64,000 nucleotides of DNA. Origin: Oxytricha trifallax. Taxonomy: Eukaryota; Ciliophora; Spirotrichea; Sporadotrichida; Oxytrichidae. Shown here in pieces: positions 22,198 through 34,619 of this stretch. Location of the stretch: NCBI GenBank assembly GCA_000711775.1, contig ARYC01003466.1, positions 1 through 64,000 of the forward strand. Direction: 5' to 3'. Positions within the stretch are counted from its first letter, which is position 1; every line of letters begins with the position of its first letter. Made by a program: the position numbers and the translations under genes. A model generated the notes under the pieces. That model worked only from the letters and a program-made list of their open reading frames with translations. It was not told the origin of the DNA and made no database searches.

Positions 22198-22925
22198 TAA
22201 CATTTTAAAGTATTAAAGACCTCGCAAACACAAGCAGAGAGAATACTAGAAAGTAAAATGGCAATCTGGATGAAAAAAAAGAGCGTGGCATTAGGATAAC
22301 ATGATCATAGCGCCATAAGATTGCTTGTCAATGAATTAATGAGCCAAAGAGGAAGTTATCGAGCTTCAATAAACAGATTACACAAAATGTAGATGTAAGA
22401 ATACAACAATAATTTTAACGATAAAAAAAGGTTTATTAAATAAAAACTGTTGGATATATAAAGTACCAAGAGTTACTAAAAGGCTATTTTGAACATATAC
22501 AAGACAGTTTTAGAAATTTTAAAATATTTAAGCGCACTATCTTATTCGAGTTTAATATTTGAAAATAAATTATAGAAACCTAGGAAGAAGAATGAGAGTT
22601 AAAGGATTATTTATGATGGTCGTCATTTTAAGAATAGCTAAAAAATAGCAGAAGACAAATAAATTCATGATTCCTTCATCTGATGATAAGTTATCTAGTA
22701 TTGGTTTTGTTAAGTTTGATGATGAGGATTTGTCTTTGATTACATTGAGAAATTGAATAACTTCAAGGAATTGATTTTAGTTAAAAAGTCAAGTGTGCTT
22801 GACACAATAGAAATATGAAATAAGCTAAAATAATAAAACTTAAACAAGAGAAGTAGTGTAATGATAATGAGGATAAAATATTGCAAAAAGGTCAAGATAA
22901 CTAAAATCATTATTGTACAGATCAT
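22198..22925 (+). pseudogene. unrecognised ORF, frame-broken
   Basis: With TAA/TAG as Gln, a frame is open from about 22198 through the ATG at 22257 to TGA at about 22682. The product is basic (SVALGQHDHSAIRLLVNELM, SQRGSYRASINRLHK). Two more open pieces follow after single frame steps (SSDDKLSSIGFVKFDDEDLS; LNNFKELILVKKSSVLDTIE). It may be the first ORF of the LINE-like element downstream, which is inference from position only. Confidence 0.4.
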
Positions 22926-23940
22926 TATATTTCCTTAAGACTTCTATTGAGACAAGTTAAATTATATTATAAAATAATTAAATCATAATTTGTTAATCAT
23001 AAGAAATATATTTCAAGCTTTTATTGCAAAGTGGTCTGAAAATCTTTAGAATAATGATCTGGCTGAACTAAATTTACTGTTGAGGTAATTTAAGCTGTGA
23101 TATTCCATTTTTAATTAAGAGTTATAGAAATAGATTTAGAAATTTGTTCTTAAGTATTCCTATTATATATCAATCGTTCACTGATATCCTTTAAGATATT
23201 CATGTCGGTACCCTATTATTCATTAAGTAATATTCCAAAATTCATTTGGATCTGTTAGAGTACAAACAGCTAAAAGATCTTTAACTGCAAATTTACATAA
23301 TTTAAGACTTTAATAGTTTCATATATTTTTTTTAAATTATAGATATATGTATTATAATGGGGAACTACTAGTTGGCAGGGTCATAAAAAATCACTTATTT
23401 TCTGAATCTAATTAGTTTAAATTTTGAATGATTGTGGTTTATTTATGAATAATAACTTTAATATGCTTACCTTTTTTAATTATAAGATGTTGTGACCTTT
23501 TAATTCTCATCTAGTGGAGTCGATGTGCTAGGATAGAGAGTATATAATAATGACAGGAAGAAACAGGACTAATTAAATATCAAGTTAAATTTATTTGTTA
23601 ATTTAATAATAAATAAATGATTAAATTTATCTATATTTTAATGATAGTACTTAAGTTTGTGTCGAAATAATATATTAAATGTAGTATTAATTCAAAATTA
23701 AATAAATATTTATTTATTTTTGAACATTTTTATTATCTTTAGATTTGTATCTATGATAGTGTCTAATGAAATTATAATATTTATCGGATTATAATTAAGT
23801 TATTAAATATATCATCGCAAACTTGAAGCTTTTTTAATTCAAGCATTATAATGGTTTTGGCGGGAAAAATAGCAAAAATAAAGTATAAAGGTCAACCTAT
23901 CGACTAAATCACATATTTAAAATTGCCACTTAAAATAATG
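22926..23940. other. decayed coding-like and AT-rich DNA
   Basis: A short piece near 23030-23170 (ENLQNNDLAELNLLLRQF) looks coding but is broken by TGA. The rest is AT-rich without structure. Confidence 0.35.
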
Positions 23941-23949
23941 ATATTTAGT

Positions 23950-24400
23950 CGAAGCAAAGGCAATGAGCAAAGAGAGTATCAATAAACTCGAAAGCTAAAA
24001 GCTGGTGGATTGATATTAATCTAGAGGCACCGAATGTAAATCCAAATTATTATCAATTGAAGACCTATCATTACTTCTTATCGAAGAACAAAAAATTATT
24101 ATAATAGAGAGAAAAGAAGATTCAAAGAAAAAAGCAGGATATCTAAAGAGCAGAAGAAAATATTCGATGATATAGAAGTGGTTATGACTTCATAGGAAAC
24201 GATTAAGAATAAATTGAGAAGATAATGAAGAGAGCAAGAAAACTGGTGAACTCGATAACATTAATTTTTACTTCAAATGAGAACAAAGTACACAAGACTT
24301 AAGAAGATAAAGAAAAATATTTTTAGGAAGAAGAATAGTAAGACGACGACTTTATTTAAGTAGAAATTAGAGATTAGCAAAACATTATATGTCCTTGATA
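23950..24400 (+). pseudogene. hydrophilic coiled-coil-like ORF, possible LINE ORF1
   Basis: One frame gives INSKAKSWWIDINLEAPNVN, then KKLLQQREKKIQRKKQDIQR, one TGA, then YRSGYDFIGNDQEQIEKIMK to IICP-TGA near 24395. It is charged and heptad-like in places. It ends about 340 bp before a LINE-type endonuclease on the same strand, so a LINE ORF1 is plausible. No domain is recognised. Confidence 0.4.
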
Positions 24401-24739
24401 TTATATTATTATATAAATAGACACATTTCAAAGATTGTTTAATAACTTTTCAATGTAAATCTATTAGTGACGATATGAAGCTAATCGAAAATAAAATTAA
24501 GTATAAATGAATAAAATTGGTATAATCATATTTGTAATTATCTTAATAGTAATAATTTGAAATAAATTTAATACTCAAAATAATTAGATTTTATAGATGA
24601 AAATGAAGAATTGGAGAATAAATTACTGAATACACTATTGGTCAAGTGGAAATAACAAGAATTTATTAATAACTACTTCCTAGATATATTACTATTTAAA
24701 AAAAAATACTAATTTAAAAAGTAACTTAATAGAACCACA

Positions 24740-25260
24740 ATGATTTCCAAAAATATTGACGTCATCTCGTGGAAGATGGGTGGGTTTTCAGTAGAGTCAA
24801 TAAATTATCTTCTGATGATGATTCAAAGACACTAACCTCACATAGTGTTCCTGTAGGAATCTAGAAATACTAAAGTACAGTTCCCAGGATATCGCATATA
24901 CGCATCTGAAACCAAAACATCAGATGGTCAACATGTACGATAACTCTTGTCAAATCAACCCTAGGCAGAGAAGAGTTATTAGACTCAGTCCAATTATCGT
25001 TGAACCTTAACTTTGTTTATGTAGATATAAAAATCTCAAACTTATACATCTCTTAACAATTCTTTAAATACAAAAAAGTATTTATTGAAGAAATAGAGAA
25101 GTGACTTAAAAATCCAAAATTCATAGTTGCCAGTGATCTTAATTACTTGGCAGAAAATTTCTAAAACACATATTTAGTAACTAGAATTGGTGTGACGTAA
25201 CAAACAGCAATAGACGTCATAGAATCAAGATTTTTAAGTTACTCAATTTCGGACTTTTTC
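24740..25260 (+). pseudogene. LINE-type APE endonuclease domain
   Basis: From the ATG at 24740: MISKNIDVISWKMGGF, then HIVFLQESRNTKVQFPGYRI, then FIVASDLNYLAEN. These match the W-N, LQE and GD-N motifs of apurinic-type endonucleases of non-LTR retrotransposons, with the catalytic Glu in LQES present and GD changed to SD. Several TGA codons and frame changes show decay. Confidence 0.65.
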
Positions 25261-25599
25261 TATCAGAATCTGGCCACTTAGCAATTTTAAAAAGTTTTAA
25301 CTTGACGCTGAAAGCACCAAAAATAAAGTGCGTAACAAAATAACTTGCAGAGTCTCACATAAAATTAGAGTAAGATTGGTATAATAGTAAAACTATTAAA
25401 CTATAAATAAAAATTTAACAAAAACACCAACAAATGCCATGTAAGATAATAGATAAATAATCAATGATTTATGGGTGAAGGAAATGCTAAATAAGCAACC
25501 AAATTCATTGAGAAAGTAATTAGGTAAAAAAACAGCAAAAATAGTTACATAGCTCCAAGACCTTACGATAGAAGAATCCAAAGCTAAAGCTAAATAATC

Positions 25600-25930
25600 A
25601 CTAGAGCTCTAAAACGCTGGATGCTACTACCCCCCTTATCAAAATTATACTTTCAAAGATTAAGTGGATTAGTCACAAATGAGAACATCATTCTACAGAT
25701 ATACTTGAAGGCACAAATTGCTCAAGATCCCTTAAAAAACTTTCCTAATAATAAAACATTGGGTCCAGACAATCTAAGTGATAGATTCATTAGGAAGAAA
25801 TATAATGCTTTACCACTAATATTTTACATAGAAGACCGGATCAGCTTAACAACAATAATCTAAAAACAAGACCGATAGCCATGCCATCAGCCGCTAAAAA
25901 ATTATATGAATTTACATGAATGAGAATTAG
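25600..25930 (+). pseudogene. LINE reverse transcriptase fragment
   Basis: The frame is open from 25621. The segment FPNNKTLGPDNLSDRFIRKK resembles the RT motif with conserved GPD before the fingers domain. The catalytic YxDD box is not found downstream. Between 25260 and 25600 only broken coding remains. With the endonuclease upstream on the same strand this forms one decayed element. Confidence 0.55.
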
Positions 25931-26423
25931 TAAATTTTTGAATATCGGATGAATTATAAAGAGCTAAAATACACAAATTGTTAAACTAATATTGATGCTT
26001 ATTTTAAATGAAAATTATATATTATTTAATCAAAATTGAATATATAAGGTTTTTGAAATAAGAAATACACTCTTAGACTTAGTCAAGATAGCAGGATAGC
26101 GTTGAGAGCTACTGCCTACAGTGGGCATTGTTGTAAACTATTAAGCGAGTGATTACAGGAGTTTGGTTGAGAAAAGGGCATATCCGTGCATCTATGTTGA
26201 GTACGAATGTGTAAAGTTTCTTATATCCCAAAAACAGAAAACCGTATAATGACTACAATCGTTTATAGTTTTAATTCGTAATAAGATTAATGATTAATAA
26301 TACGAAAACTTTAAATTTAATCAAAAACTTAATAGTGATACGATTACTTAAAGATCAAACGCAGATAAAGATAGAGCACTCATTAAATTTTAAGTTACAA
26401 AAATTATATCTTTATTTTTTATA
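25931..26423. other. AT-rich DNA, no gene seen
   Basis: No supported feature; possibly the 3' part of the decayed LINE. Confidence 0.4.
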
Positions 26424-26446
26424 GTGGTCCTACCTGGTAAGACCAC
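26424..26446. repeat. GTGGTC...GACCAC hairpin
   Basis: A 6-bp perfect stem over CTACCTGGTAA. It resembles the GTGGTCT hairpins of R1 and R2, but no inverted arms surround it. Confidence 0.4.
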
Positions 26447-26472
26447 AGGTGCAGCTGAACTAGTGTTTCGCA

Positions 26473-26640
26473 ATGACAGAGAGAGCAGACAGAGAAATTG
26501 AATTTGACGATGAAGAGGAGGAAGAATAGCAGTAATCAGAGAGATTTCAATTTTTGATTAACATAATAAGTTTTAGTATTAATGTGATTAAAAAAATTAA
26601 TTTATTAAAAATTTCGTATTATAAATCATAATTACTATGA
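26473..26640 (+). CDS. small acidic ORF
   Basis: The ATG at 26473 gives MTERADREIEFDDEEEEEQQ, then an AT-rich, mostly hydrophobic tail to TGA at 26638-26640. Only the first 25 codons have coding-like composition; the rest may be intron or spacer. Not recognised. Confidence 0.25.
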
Positions 26641-26899
26641 TCCTTCATTGGTCTCGTAATTTTCTGTAATTTTTGTTTATTGTTGATTATTTTAATTATT
26701 CATAATAAATTTATTTATTCCGAAGCCTTTCTCGAAAATATTTTAATAAAAAAATTCTAACAAGGCTCCGCTATAACTGAATTAATAAAATTAATTCAAA
26801 GTGTATGACACCTAGGAGTTTTTTTTAAAAGTATAACTTAGTTGCGAATAGATTGGAGCTCTTCAGGATTTATAGAATTGTTCTTAATTATTACTTACA

Positions 26900-27990
26900 C
26901 CCTCATTACTGAATGCTGAATGTCCCCTCATTTTATTGCTGAATAATCCATTTTCAATTTCTTTTGATATTTTGTTTTTTATGCCTTAAAGTGAGTTATC
27001 TTCGTCCGAGAACCCTGAATCGCCACACTGGAATACCCAGCAATATCTATTTACCTTTCTTCCTCTAGAACATGCACTTATTATTGCTAATTTTAATTAT
27101 CTGAAGGGTGATTACCAACGCAACTTCGCTGATGTATTTTTAACTCTCTAAATTTTAGTACTATGAATATCGAATCTTAAAACTCAGGGACTTGTATTTC
27201 TCAACTGTTACACCAATAATAATAAAGATAAACAGAAATGTTTCTTATAGCTATCCCTAAATAATAGAATATAGTAGAAATATTCATCGTACCACTTAGT
27301 TTTAATCTGCATCAGACATTTAAATCAGAAGGACTCTAGTGTTGTTACTATTTTTCAGGTTTCTCAGGATGCTAAAAACTGTTACCTCTGATTTCTTTAG
27401 GATTTTCACAAGAATTAATAGGATTTTCTTATGCGTATCTCACTGAGCGCTAATGGAATTCCTCTGATTTTTAGAAGTTTTTTATTTTGGCACTCTGGCA
27501 GCATATATGGTATTCCTAAAGCATCCATGAGCCTTTCTCTGTGCTCAAAAGGCTTTGTTAAGTTACCAAATTTTATATAGACTTGAATGAACGTCGTTAA
27601 TTTTTATAGCATATTAGTGCATTAAAGTATCAATGTATAAAGTGACTCCATTATCTTTAGATGTTAAACTGAAAATGCCAATTCTTCCCATTTAATTGTC
27701 AATCGTCTAATCATCGTTGGTGTCCTCTAAAGCATCTCTATTAGTCCTCTTGCTATTCATTCGAAAGAATGAGCTTTCTCACTATCTCTTTGATTTCAAT
27801 TTGCTCTTTTGAATAGTTTGCAAGTTTTTCTTTGTTTTTCTGAGCCAGGAATGGCTTCTACTATTTTACAAATCTCCTAGTTAGGTAGCAATTGCTGAAT
27901 AAGATTTCGAGTAGGTCTTTAAGCGCTCAAGGAAGATTGAAGCAGGCCGTGATTAAATGGCATGAGACCTTGAGGCCAGGAGCAGAATCG
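26900..27990 (-). pseudogene. unrecognised minus-strand gene remnant
   Basis: Reading the minus strand from about 27830 down, one frame gives MNSKRTNRDALEDTNDDQTI, GRIGIFSLTSKDNGVTLYID and HQYAIKINDVHSSLYKIW; another gives KPFEHRERLMDALGIPYMLP and KLLKIRGIPLALSEIRIRKS. The composition is coding-like over about 1 kb but several frame changes and TGA codons are needed. I recognise no domain. It may be germline-limited or part of a retroelement. Confidence 0.35.
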
Positions 27991-29255
27991 ACGGTGAAAG
28001 CCTAACCGAAGAGTAGGACTGGCTCTTCTTTATCAAAAGTCTGCAGCCCTCAAACAGAATCTTTAAAAAATGGGAATGAAATGATTAATATGTAATTTAA
28101 TTCGGATTAAATACATTTAATGGTAAATAATTTTATAATTTTGTCAGGTTGCTTTTTAATTTCATTTCCCCCTATTGTAGTTGTATTTATTAAAAGCCAA
28201 TCTATTAAAATTATTGTTAATTATGGAAAATAATGTAAAAATAACTTTTAATTTTAATGATCACCTATTCTAGCAGTTATTTATCTTTTTTTATATCCCA
28301 AATCAAATGTATTCCTACAATATTATCTTCTTGAAAAAACTACTTTGATATTTGAATTAATTACTTTAATATATTATACACTAGTATTTTAAACTTATTT
28401 TCTTATTTTTTGTTGCCATTTTTTAAAAAACAATTATGATTGCATGATTATCTTTAAATTTTACAAAGAATTTTAAATTCATGCTAAAAAGAACTCCGGA
28501 CCTATATTTATTAATATACAAGCAACTAAATATTATTTTGAATGCATACTTTAATTAAAATAATAAATTTCAATTTTTGATTCCTTAACAGATATATAAC
28601 TGATTTAGGAAAATTACAATAAATAAATGGAATAAAACAATTATAAAGTATATACATATTGTATTTTCAACTAAATGACTATGTTTATCTAATTAATGCC
28701 TTTTTAGTTGTAATTTATTTAACTTGTATTAAATTTTATGCTAGTAATATTAATTTACTCTTCCATATAGTTCTTGATGTTTTGTGTTTGATTAATAATA
28801 GATCTGATCATTTCCATGAATATGATATCTTACAGTTAATATACCACCAAAAATTTATCTTCATTTACATACTGAAACAATATATCAAAACTTTGAGATT
28901 ATAATAATCTTTTTTTATATCAATTAATCAAATATTTACAGCTTCTTACAATTCCCACATACCTTAACAAAAGAGATTGATAAAATTTGCCTAATATTGA
29001 ATTTTTATATGATTGTTAATTTCATTTAAAATAATTCATAATAAAAACATCTAAGTACAATTTAAATTAAAAAGAATAATTATAACTTATAAGAACTATT
29101 AAAAATTGTATAATATAATTTATGTTAAATATATGACTTACAAATTTGTAATAATAATTAATAAAAATGAATAAATTAAGTGGAAGAAATTAACTGACAA
29201 CCCAATAAAATTTCTAATTTATTAAAACAATATTTAACTTTTTTCATATTAAGAA
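27991..29255. other. AT-rich DNA, no gene seen
   Basis: No supported coding block or repeat. Confidence 0.5.
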
Positions 29256-29261
29256 AAATAG

Positions 29262-29905
29262 TCTGCAGGAGACATTGAAATAGAACATTGAAAATTCAAA
29301 CGAGACCATTACCATTGAGGAAGATTTCAATAATATTTAAGGATAGATGACTTAAGTTATGAATAAACTGAAAAAATAAAGCGAGGACCATGATATGAGT
29401 TTTATATATTTTTTCCTAGAGTACCTAGAGGTTGAATTGGATTTTATTAAAATTAACTAATTCAAGATATTTTTATTATCAAAAATGAATTCGAGCAAAG
29501 TAGGAGTATTTTATATAAATTCTTAATGAATTAATACGACTATCATGAAAACTTAATTTGTTATTAATAATTATAGATATGTTGTTTTGAATCTTTATAA
29601 TTTAAGTTTAATATTTGTTTACAAAATTCTAATAATTAATACTAAAGTCTGCAGAAATTGGATAATTCAAAGAATTGTCAAAGAATCTAGAGCCATTGAG
29701 GTATTGACTCGAGAAAGAAAAAGAGAAGTTTTTATTCAAAAATATCAGGATCAGAACAACATCATAGTAGTAGAGATAATGGGAAAAGTTTATAGAACTG
29801 ACTGACAAGATTGGCAACAAACTTAAGACAAACCAAGTAAAATATCCAGAGGACTGCAGAGTGATGGCAATAATAAAACTAACAATATTAATATTATATT
29901 TCTTT
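29262..29905 (+). CDS. possible split gene, two or three coding blocks
   Basis: Block one (29262-29400) reads ETLKQNIENSNETITIEEDF and QVMNKLKKQSEDHDM. Block two (about 29645-29805) reads CRNWIIQRIVKESRAIEVLT and EVFIQKYQDQNNIIVVEIMG; a frame step then gives ELTDKIGNKLKTNQVKYPED. AT-rich DNA separates the blocks. GTCTGCAG opens both blocks. It could be macronuclear-destined segments of one gene, but the product is not recognised. Confidence 0.35.
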
Positions 29906-30425
29906 AAAGAAGATAAGCTATTTCTTATACCTATTTGATCATTACCCAAGATTCAAAAATTGTAAAAAAATAAGAAGATTGTATTAATCTTAATATAAAA
30001 TAGATTATATAATATTTATAAACTTATTTGTCATGACTGTAGTCACTTATAGTAAAATTGTGAATTATTCATTTACATAATTTGGAAAAACTTATAGGTT
30101 TGTGTTTTTCGGGTAATACTCGAATAAATTATAAAAATTAAAATTATTCATAATTATATGTCTATCCTTATTTAATTATATATGAGTAAATTAATTTTAA
30201 AGACTAATGTAATATTAAGACTATAGTCATAATTAAGGACTAGCATTTACATATATAAATAAACCCATTTTTATATGCGCTAATTATTTATAACACTTTT
30301 GGTATTTAATTATATTTATCAATATAAGATTTATCAAGCGCGGAAATATTACTAGGAGAAAATCATAAATTGTATCTTGTCATATTGATTGTTTGATTTA
30401 AACTATTTATCCATTAGGATTAATA
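29906..30425. other. AT-rich DNA, no gene seen
   Basis: No supported feature. The strand opposite 29629-29949 is open but has no coding pattern. Confidence 0.5.
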
Positions 30426-30429
30426 CCTT

Positions 30430-31660
30430 AGAATGATGACTTCATCTATTAGTCATGTGATTTTATGGTTGCGATGTCTTCGAGGGCATCCTCAAGAGAG
30501 TCTGGTTTGACTAAAGTCTACTTGATCTAGCAAGTCTGAAATTTCACTTTGAGATTACCATGACTATGAGTCCTTAGTCATAAAGAACGCTTGAATGATC
30601 TTTTTTATATACTAGTCTTCATTGGGACTATAGTGAATGATTTCACAAATTACGACTAGCTTATCTTGAGACAATATATTTACATAGAAATTCCTGTTGA
30701 TATAGGAGTGCAATTTAATTGAAACCTCACTGTAAGCATCAAACATAAGATTCCCCAAGGTAAACTCCCCGCTAACAATATTATAAAGTTTCTAGGAGGT
30801 GTAGGATTTCAACTTTAGGTTTGTCATAAGACGAGCATGCTCAAAGTTCACAATCCTTAAATTTTCAGAGTAAGGGTCCACTTAAATGTTCACAAGATTC
30901 AATCTCCTTTGATATACCAAGACTGTGAATGTCATGAAGACCCTATAATATTTGATGTAAGAATGAATATGTTAACAAAGGATCATACTAAATTTTCTGG
31001 AAGTCACCAAAGTTGTACGGATAGAACGGATTGACTTGCTTAATATGACCAGGGTCTTTGACCAGCTACTTAAGGCCGATCACATTCTTCAACCTTTTTG
31101 AGCTGCAATCTATAAAATGTAATACTAATTGCTGATCTTGATTGAGGAGTACAGCTTTTGAAAGAATTGAATTTCGGCATAAAGTTTGAAAATATTTCCC
31201 TTTATAGTAAAGAGTCGCATAGTGGTGCATCCTCAAATCAGCGACTGGGAACTGTCGATCTATCTCAAAGTGTCTTAGATAGTTGAAGTTGAGTTGGGCA
31301 ACGCCCCTATCATCTTTTCGACTTAAATCTTATGTTAATGATTATCGTATAATATTATTACTGGAAGGATTTAGCTCATCGTAAGGGAAGTCTACAGTAA
31401 ATATGAATAAGCATTAGGAAGTAGTCCTACTTAATCATCGTCATTATCGCTCTCAGATGAGATCTAGAAATAAAAGCTCTTCTCGATTAAGCAGAAGAGC
31501 AATTTCCTTTCTGCGTATTCTCCTCGTGGGCTTATTAATTAGTAAGTGAATTGCAATCTTTGGCATGCCTGTTTAAGTTGCTTTTGTTTGCGAACAATCT
31601 CTGACATCAATTACAGTGGTGATTAGTCTCACTATTATTTTCAACATTTTTATCACTTTT
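30430..31660 (-). pseudogene. element E zinc finger/kinase-like gene
   Basis: Near 31550-31620 the minus strand encodes a C2H2 finger, CQRLFANKSNLNRHAKDC, with one TGA just before. The kinase region further on reads GLHDIHSLGI then RLNLVNIQVDPYSENLRIVN and FEHARL. The HRDLKPEN loop is replaced by a different sequence and DFN/DFG by NFE, so catalytic residues are lost. The N-terminal kinase part near 31140-31010 (FIDCSSKRLKNVIGLKQLVK) is readable. Confidence 0.65.
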
Positions 31661-32209
31661 ATAATTATTATTTATGGTGCTTTGACTTAGTTTTCTTTTT
31701 AAAACACCTTTTTATTATTTTAGCTACTACATCAGCCTCAGAATCTGATTGTAATGAGCTTTTCTCAAATTTTTATGAGTGATGCCTCTTAAGCTACTTA
31801 TATTTATATGCAAACATTATTAATCCACTTTTTTAGTATTTAAGCAAATAATTAATTTAATAATTAATATGACCACAAATTAAATTAAAATAGCCTAGTT
31901 TTGAATTTAACTAATCAAATCAAAATATTAATTAATCACAGTAAATCATTAGTCATTAATTATTTTTAAGAAATCATATGAATACTGAACGAGCATTTCT
32001 TGCCCTAAAACAAACCCCTGAATTTAATTTAACTTAAAATAAGTAAAATTAGTTCTTAACCAAATTAATTTTTAAGTAAAGAATAATTATCGCTTCATAA
32101 AATTATTCAAATCATAAAAAATAAGTAGTCTTACTCCTCTATTTATATTAAACATATTTATATTTAGACTAATTAAGGACTACTCAATAATAAAATTTAT
32201 AGAATGGAA

Positions 32210-32995
32210 TACTATAGTCACGATAAAAGATTCGTGAAAAGAGAAGAATTCCTGTAAAGATTTTGATCGAAAGATTACATATATCGCTCGCTACATGACT
32301 AAGCATCGTAACAAATCTTGCTTGATAATTAATCCTTCTTTAGTCAACTTGTTTCTCCCAAATTACTAGTCAACAAAAATCGCGTTCTTAAGATCAATAC
32401 TAAACGGGCGAAAATTGCGCTCAAGCAAGAGTAGAATAAGAGCTTGCATTTTCCGTTTTACCAATAACTCTAGGTTAAGAATTTTTACCAAGATGCATTA
32501 TCAGATGACCAAGTTTCCTAGTATCTTCCTTCCTTAGATCATAATTCAGGGCAACTCTCTGAGAGAGACTTCTTCTTCTCAATCCTTGGCAAAGTAAAAC
32601 AGGACTACCGAAAGGGAGTCGTGGAGCATGCACATAAGTTGCGCTATAAGGAAGGCGCCAAGTTATTAGAGCAAAACGAAATTATAAGTTAATCCTGAGT
32701 GATTCGAGGATCACCTTAAGCACCCCCTTTGTTTCAAGTAAGATTTGTTGAGACTAACTCATTTAGGGAAATTAGGAAAAGCAATATTCTTGATGAAACG
32801 AGGTCAAGACTAGGCAGATTGAAATTCCAAAATAAGTCATTTTAATTAGCATCAAGACTAATAGGAGTTAGAAGACCACTATTGCAGAGCCAGGGTGAGA
32901 ATTAGACTATAACAAAGATGAAGAGATTAGCAGAAGGTACGATGCAAATAATTAAAATATAAAAAAGACACCCAACCAACAGAATCAAGAGTTGA
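32210..32995 (+). pseudogene. element E 22-kDa homolog
   Basis: The ATG at 32210 starts MEYYSHDKRFVKREEF but meets TGA soon. From about 32337 the frame is open and homologous to the TBE 22-kDa core: NFYQDALSDDQVSQYLPS and QLSERDFFFSILGKVKQD, then EHAHKLRY. A 29-nt intron (32738-32766, GTAAG...TTTAG) lies at the same place as the 26-nt intron of the TBE copies and leads into GKLGKAIFLMKRGQ. Later frame loss suggests decay. Confidence 0.7.
32738..32766 (+). other. 29-nt intron at conserved TBE position
   Basis: It follows the KHP-x4 codons and precedes K-x-G-x-A-I-x-L-M-K, exactly as in TBE A and D. Confidence 0.65.
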
Positions 32996-33049
32996 TGAAT
33001 TAATAAATTAGGTTGAGTATAGTCATTAGGGACTAAGGATTTTTTATAT

Positions 33050-34010
33050 CCCTTAATTCACTTAATTAATTATAATCACTTTATCAATTGCTCGATTGAG
33101 TTTCTTATACATTAATTCACTCTTGGTCTTTGATTCCCATTCAGTCTTCTCAGCATTTCTTTCTTATAGATCTGCTTAACTGTGTAAAAGTAGCTTTCCC
33201 TTTATATTGAGGAGAATATACCACACTGAAGATGGGTATAATATTTAAATCATTCATGAATACGCAAGTGATCATGCTTCTGTGCACTAAGAGATAATTC
33301 ATAATACAACTAATTTTTACAAGGGAATTTCTATCTGAGCTCAGTGAGATATTAAACAAATTCAGGATTTCTCACAGACCACTTGAATATTCTGTAATGC
33401 ACCAATCCTAGCTTGCTTGACACTCCAGCTAATAATGCAAAGGTAGTGATTATAGCCCTTCGATACTTGAGATAAGGGTGAGATTAATTCTTGGCCCATG
33501 ATCGACTAAGCTAAGTCGCTGGTGAAAAAATGGCCTCATCAACGAAAATTACTTTTGCACTATGCTCGAGCTCTCTGATGAAAGTAGTTCTCATCATAAT
33601 ATATAAGGCTGTAAGGTTCTTAATTGGGATCGAATCATCTCTCTTAACCAGCTTGATATTCTTAAATTTGATCCTCCTGACTTTTTTATTGTCTTTGCAA
33701 AGTTGAAGGACTCATCCTAGATTCTGGGTACTTACTGTGAAACATTACTGCTCGCTATCAAAGAGAGACCAACCCAATGTTAAAATGTGTCGGCCCTGAT
33801 TAGATACTAGAACTAATCAAGACTAAGAGTGCAACATCTGGATGGGACTAGTCATTTTTAGTTAGTCATGAATGATCTGCTGAATGACTATAGTCCTTGA
33901 ATAGTCCTGAAAACTTGACGAGTAGATCTATGATTGCCTGCCTTGAGCTCTTCAATTCAATCGTTAGCTTTTCGATGTAGTCTTTCGCTGAATAAAGATC
34001 GATTTTCATG
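33050..34010 (-). pseudogene. element E transposase, catalytic residues lost
   Basis: The first Asp motif is intact: KVIFVDEAIFSPATQLSRSW. In a second frame (33359-33150) the region aligned to VDNLSVHK reads IMNYLLVHR, so the second Asp is replaced, and the region aligned to SPQFNRIELYW reads SPQYKGKATF, so the Glu is replaced. NDLNIIPIF matches ERLNITPVF of TBE A. The transposase is therefore almost certainly dead. Confidence 0.75.
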
Positions 34011-34020
34011 AGTTAGCTTG

Positions 34021-34619
34021 AATAACTTTATTTATGTAAAACTATATTTAATGGCTAACCTGGGGTTGTTGTAGTCTTGGATATAATCCTAAACCTTATT
34101 TAAAAATTAAAATAATTGAGACTATTTAAAAATAAAGCTTGAGAAAGCTTTTTCTTTAATTTATGATTAAAATTCAAACAAAATCTTACAATTTTTTAAT
34201 CTTGGGATCATTAATAGCAAGATGTTTATAAAATGTTGATTAATTAAATTCATTAATTTTAATTAATCATGATTATCAAGTAAAGAATAAATTAGTCAAT
34301 AGAATTCTTAATTCACATATTTTCCCAACAACAAAAAAAGATTCATTTAACTCCAAAATAGGGAAATGGGTCAGTAATATACATAGATCCACTGGATTAT
34401 TTGTGATAGACACCACACCCATTATAGAGGAAGCTGACATTCTAGGAGCTTAACTTTATTTAATATAAAGATATTCTTAGTAAATCAATTCTATACTCTG
34501 TATGAATATAATAATCTTGGTCATCTTGTGTTTAATAATGTAACTTTGGCATAAAGTTAACTAAATAATGATATTTAATTAAATATCATTATTAAATATT
34601 AATTACTAATTTATGCATT
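34021..34619. other. AT-rich DNA, no gene seen
   Basis: No supported feature. Confidence 0.5.

Larger units (their letters stand above)
30430..34020. mobile_element. E: divergent TBE-like element, decayed
   Basis: Three genes with the TBE order and orientation are present: zinc finger/kinase (-), 22-kDa homolog (+), transposase (-). Their proteins are clearly related to, but far from, those of A, B and D. I find no telomere-like termini or inverted repeats at either end, so the boundaries are set by gene content only. All three genes carry lesions. Confidence 0.75.

Noticed and set aside
29629..29949. 106-codon minus-strand ORF
   Set aside because: Hydrophobic low-complexity frame opposite a better coding-like plus frame.
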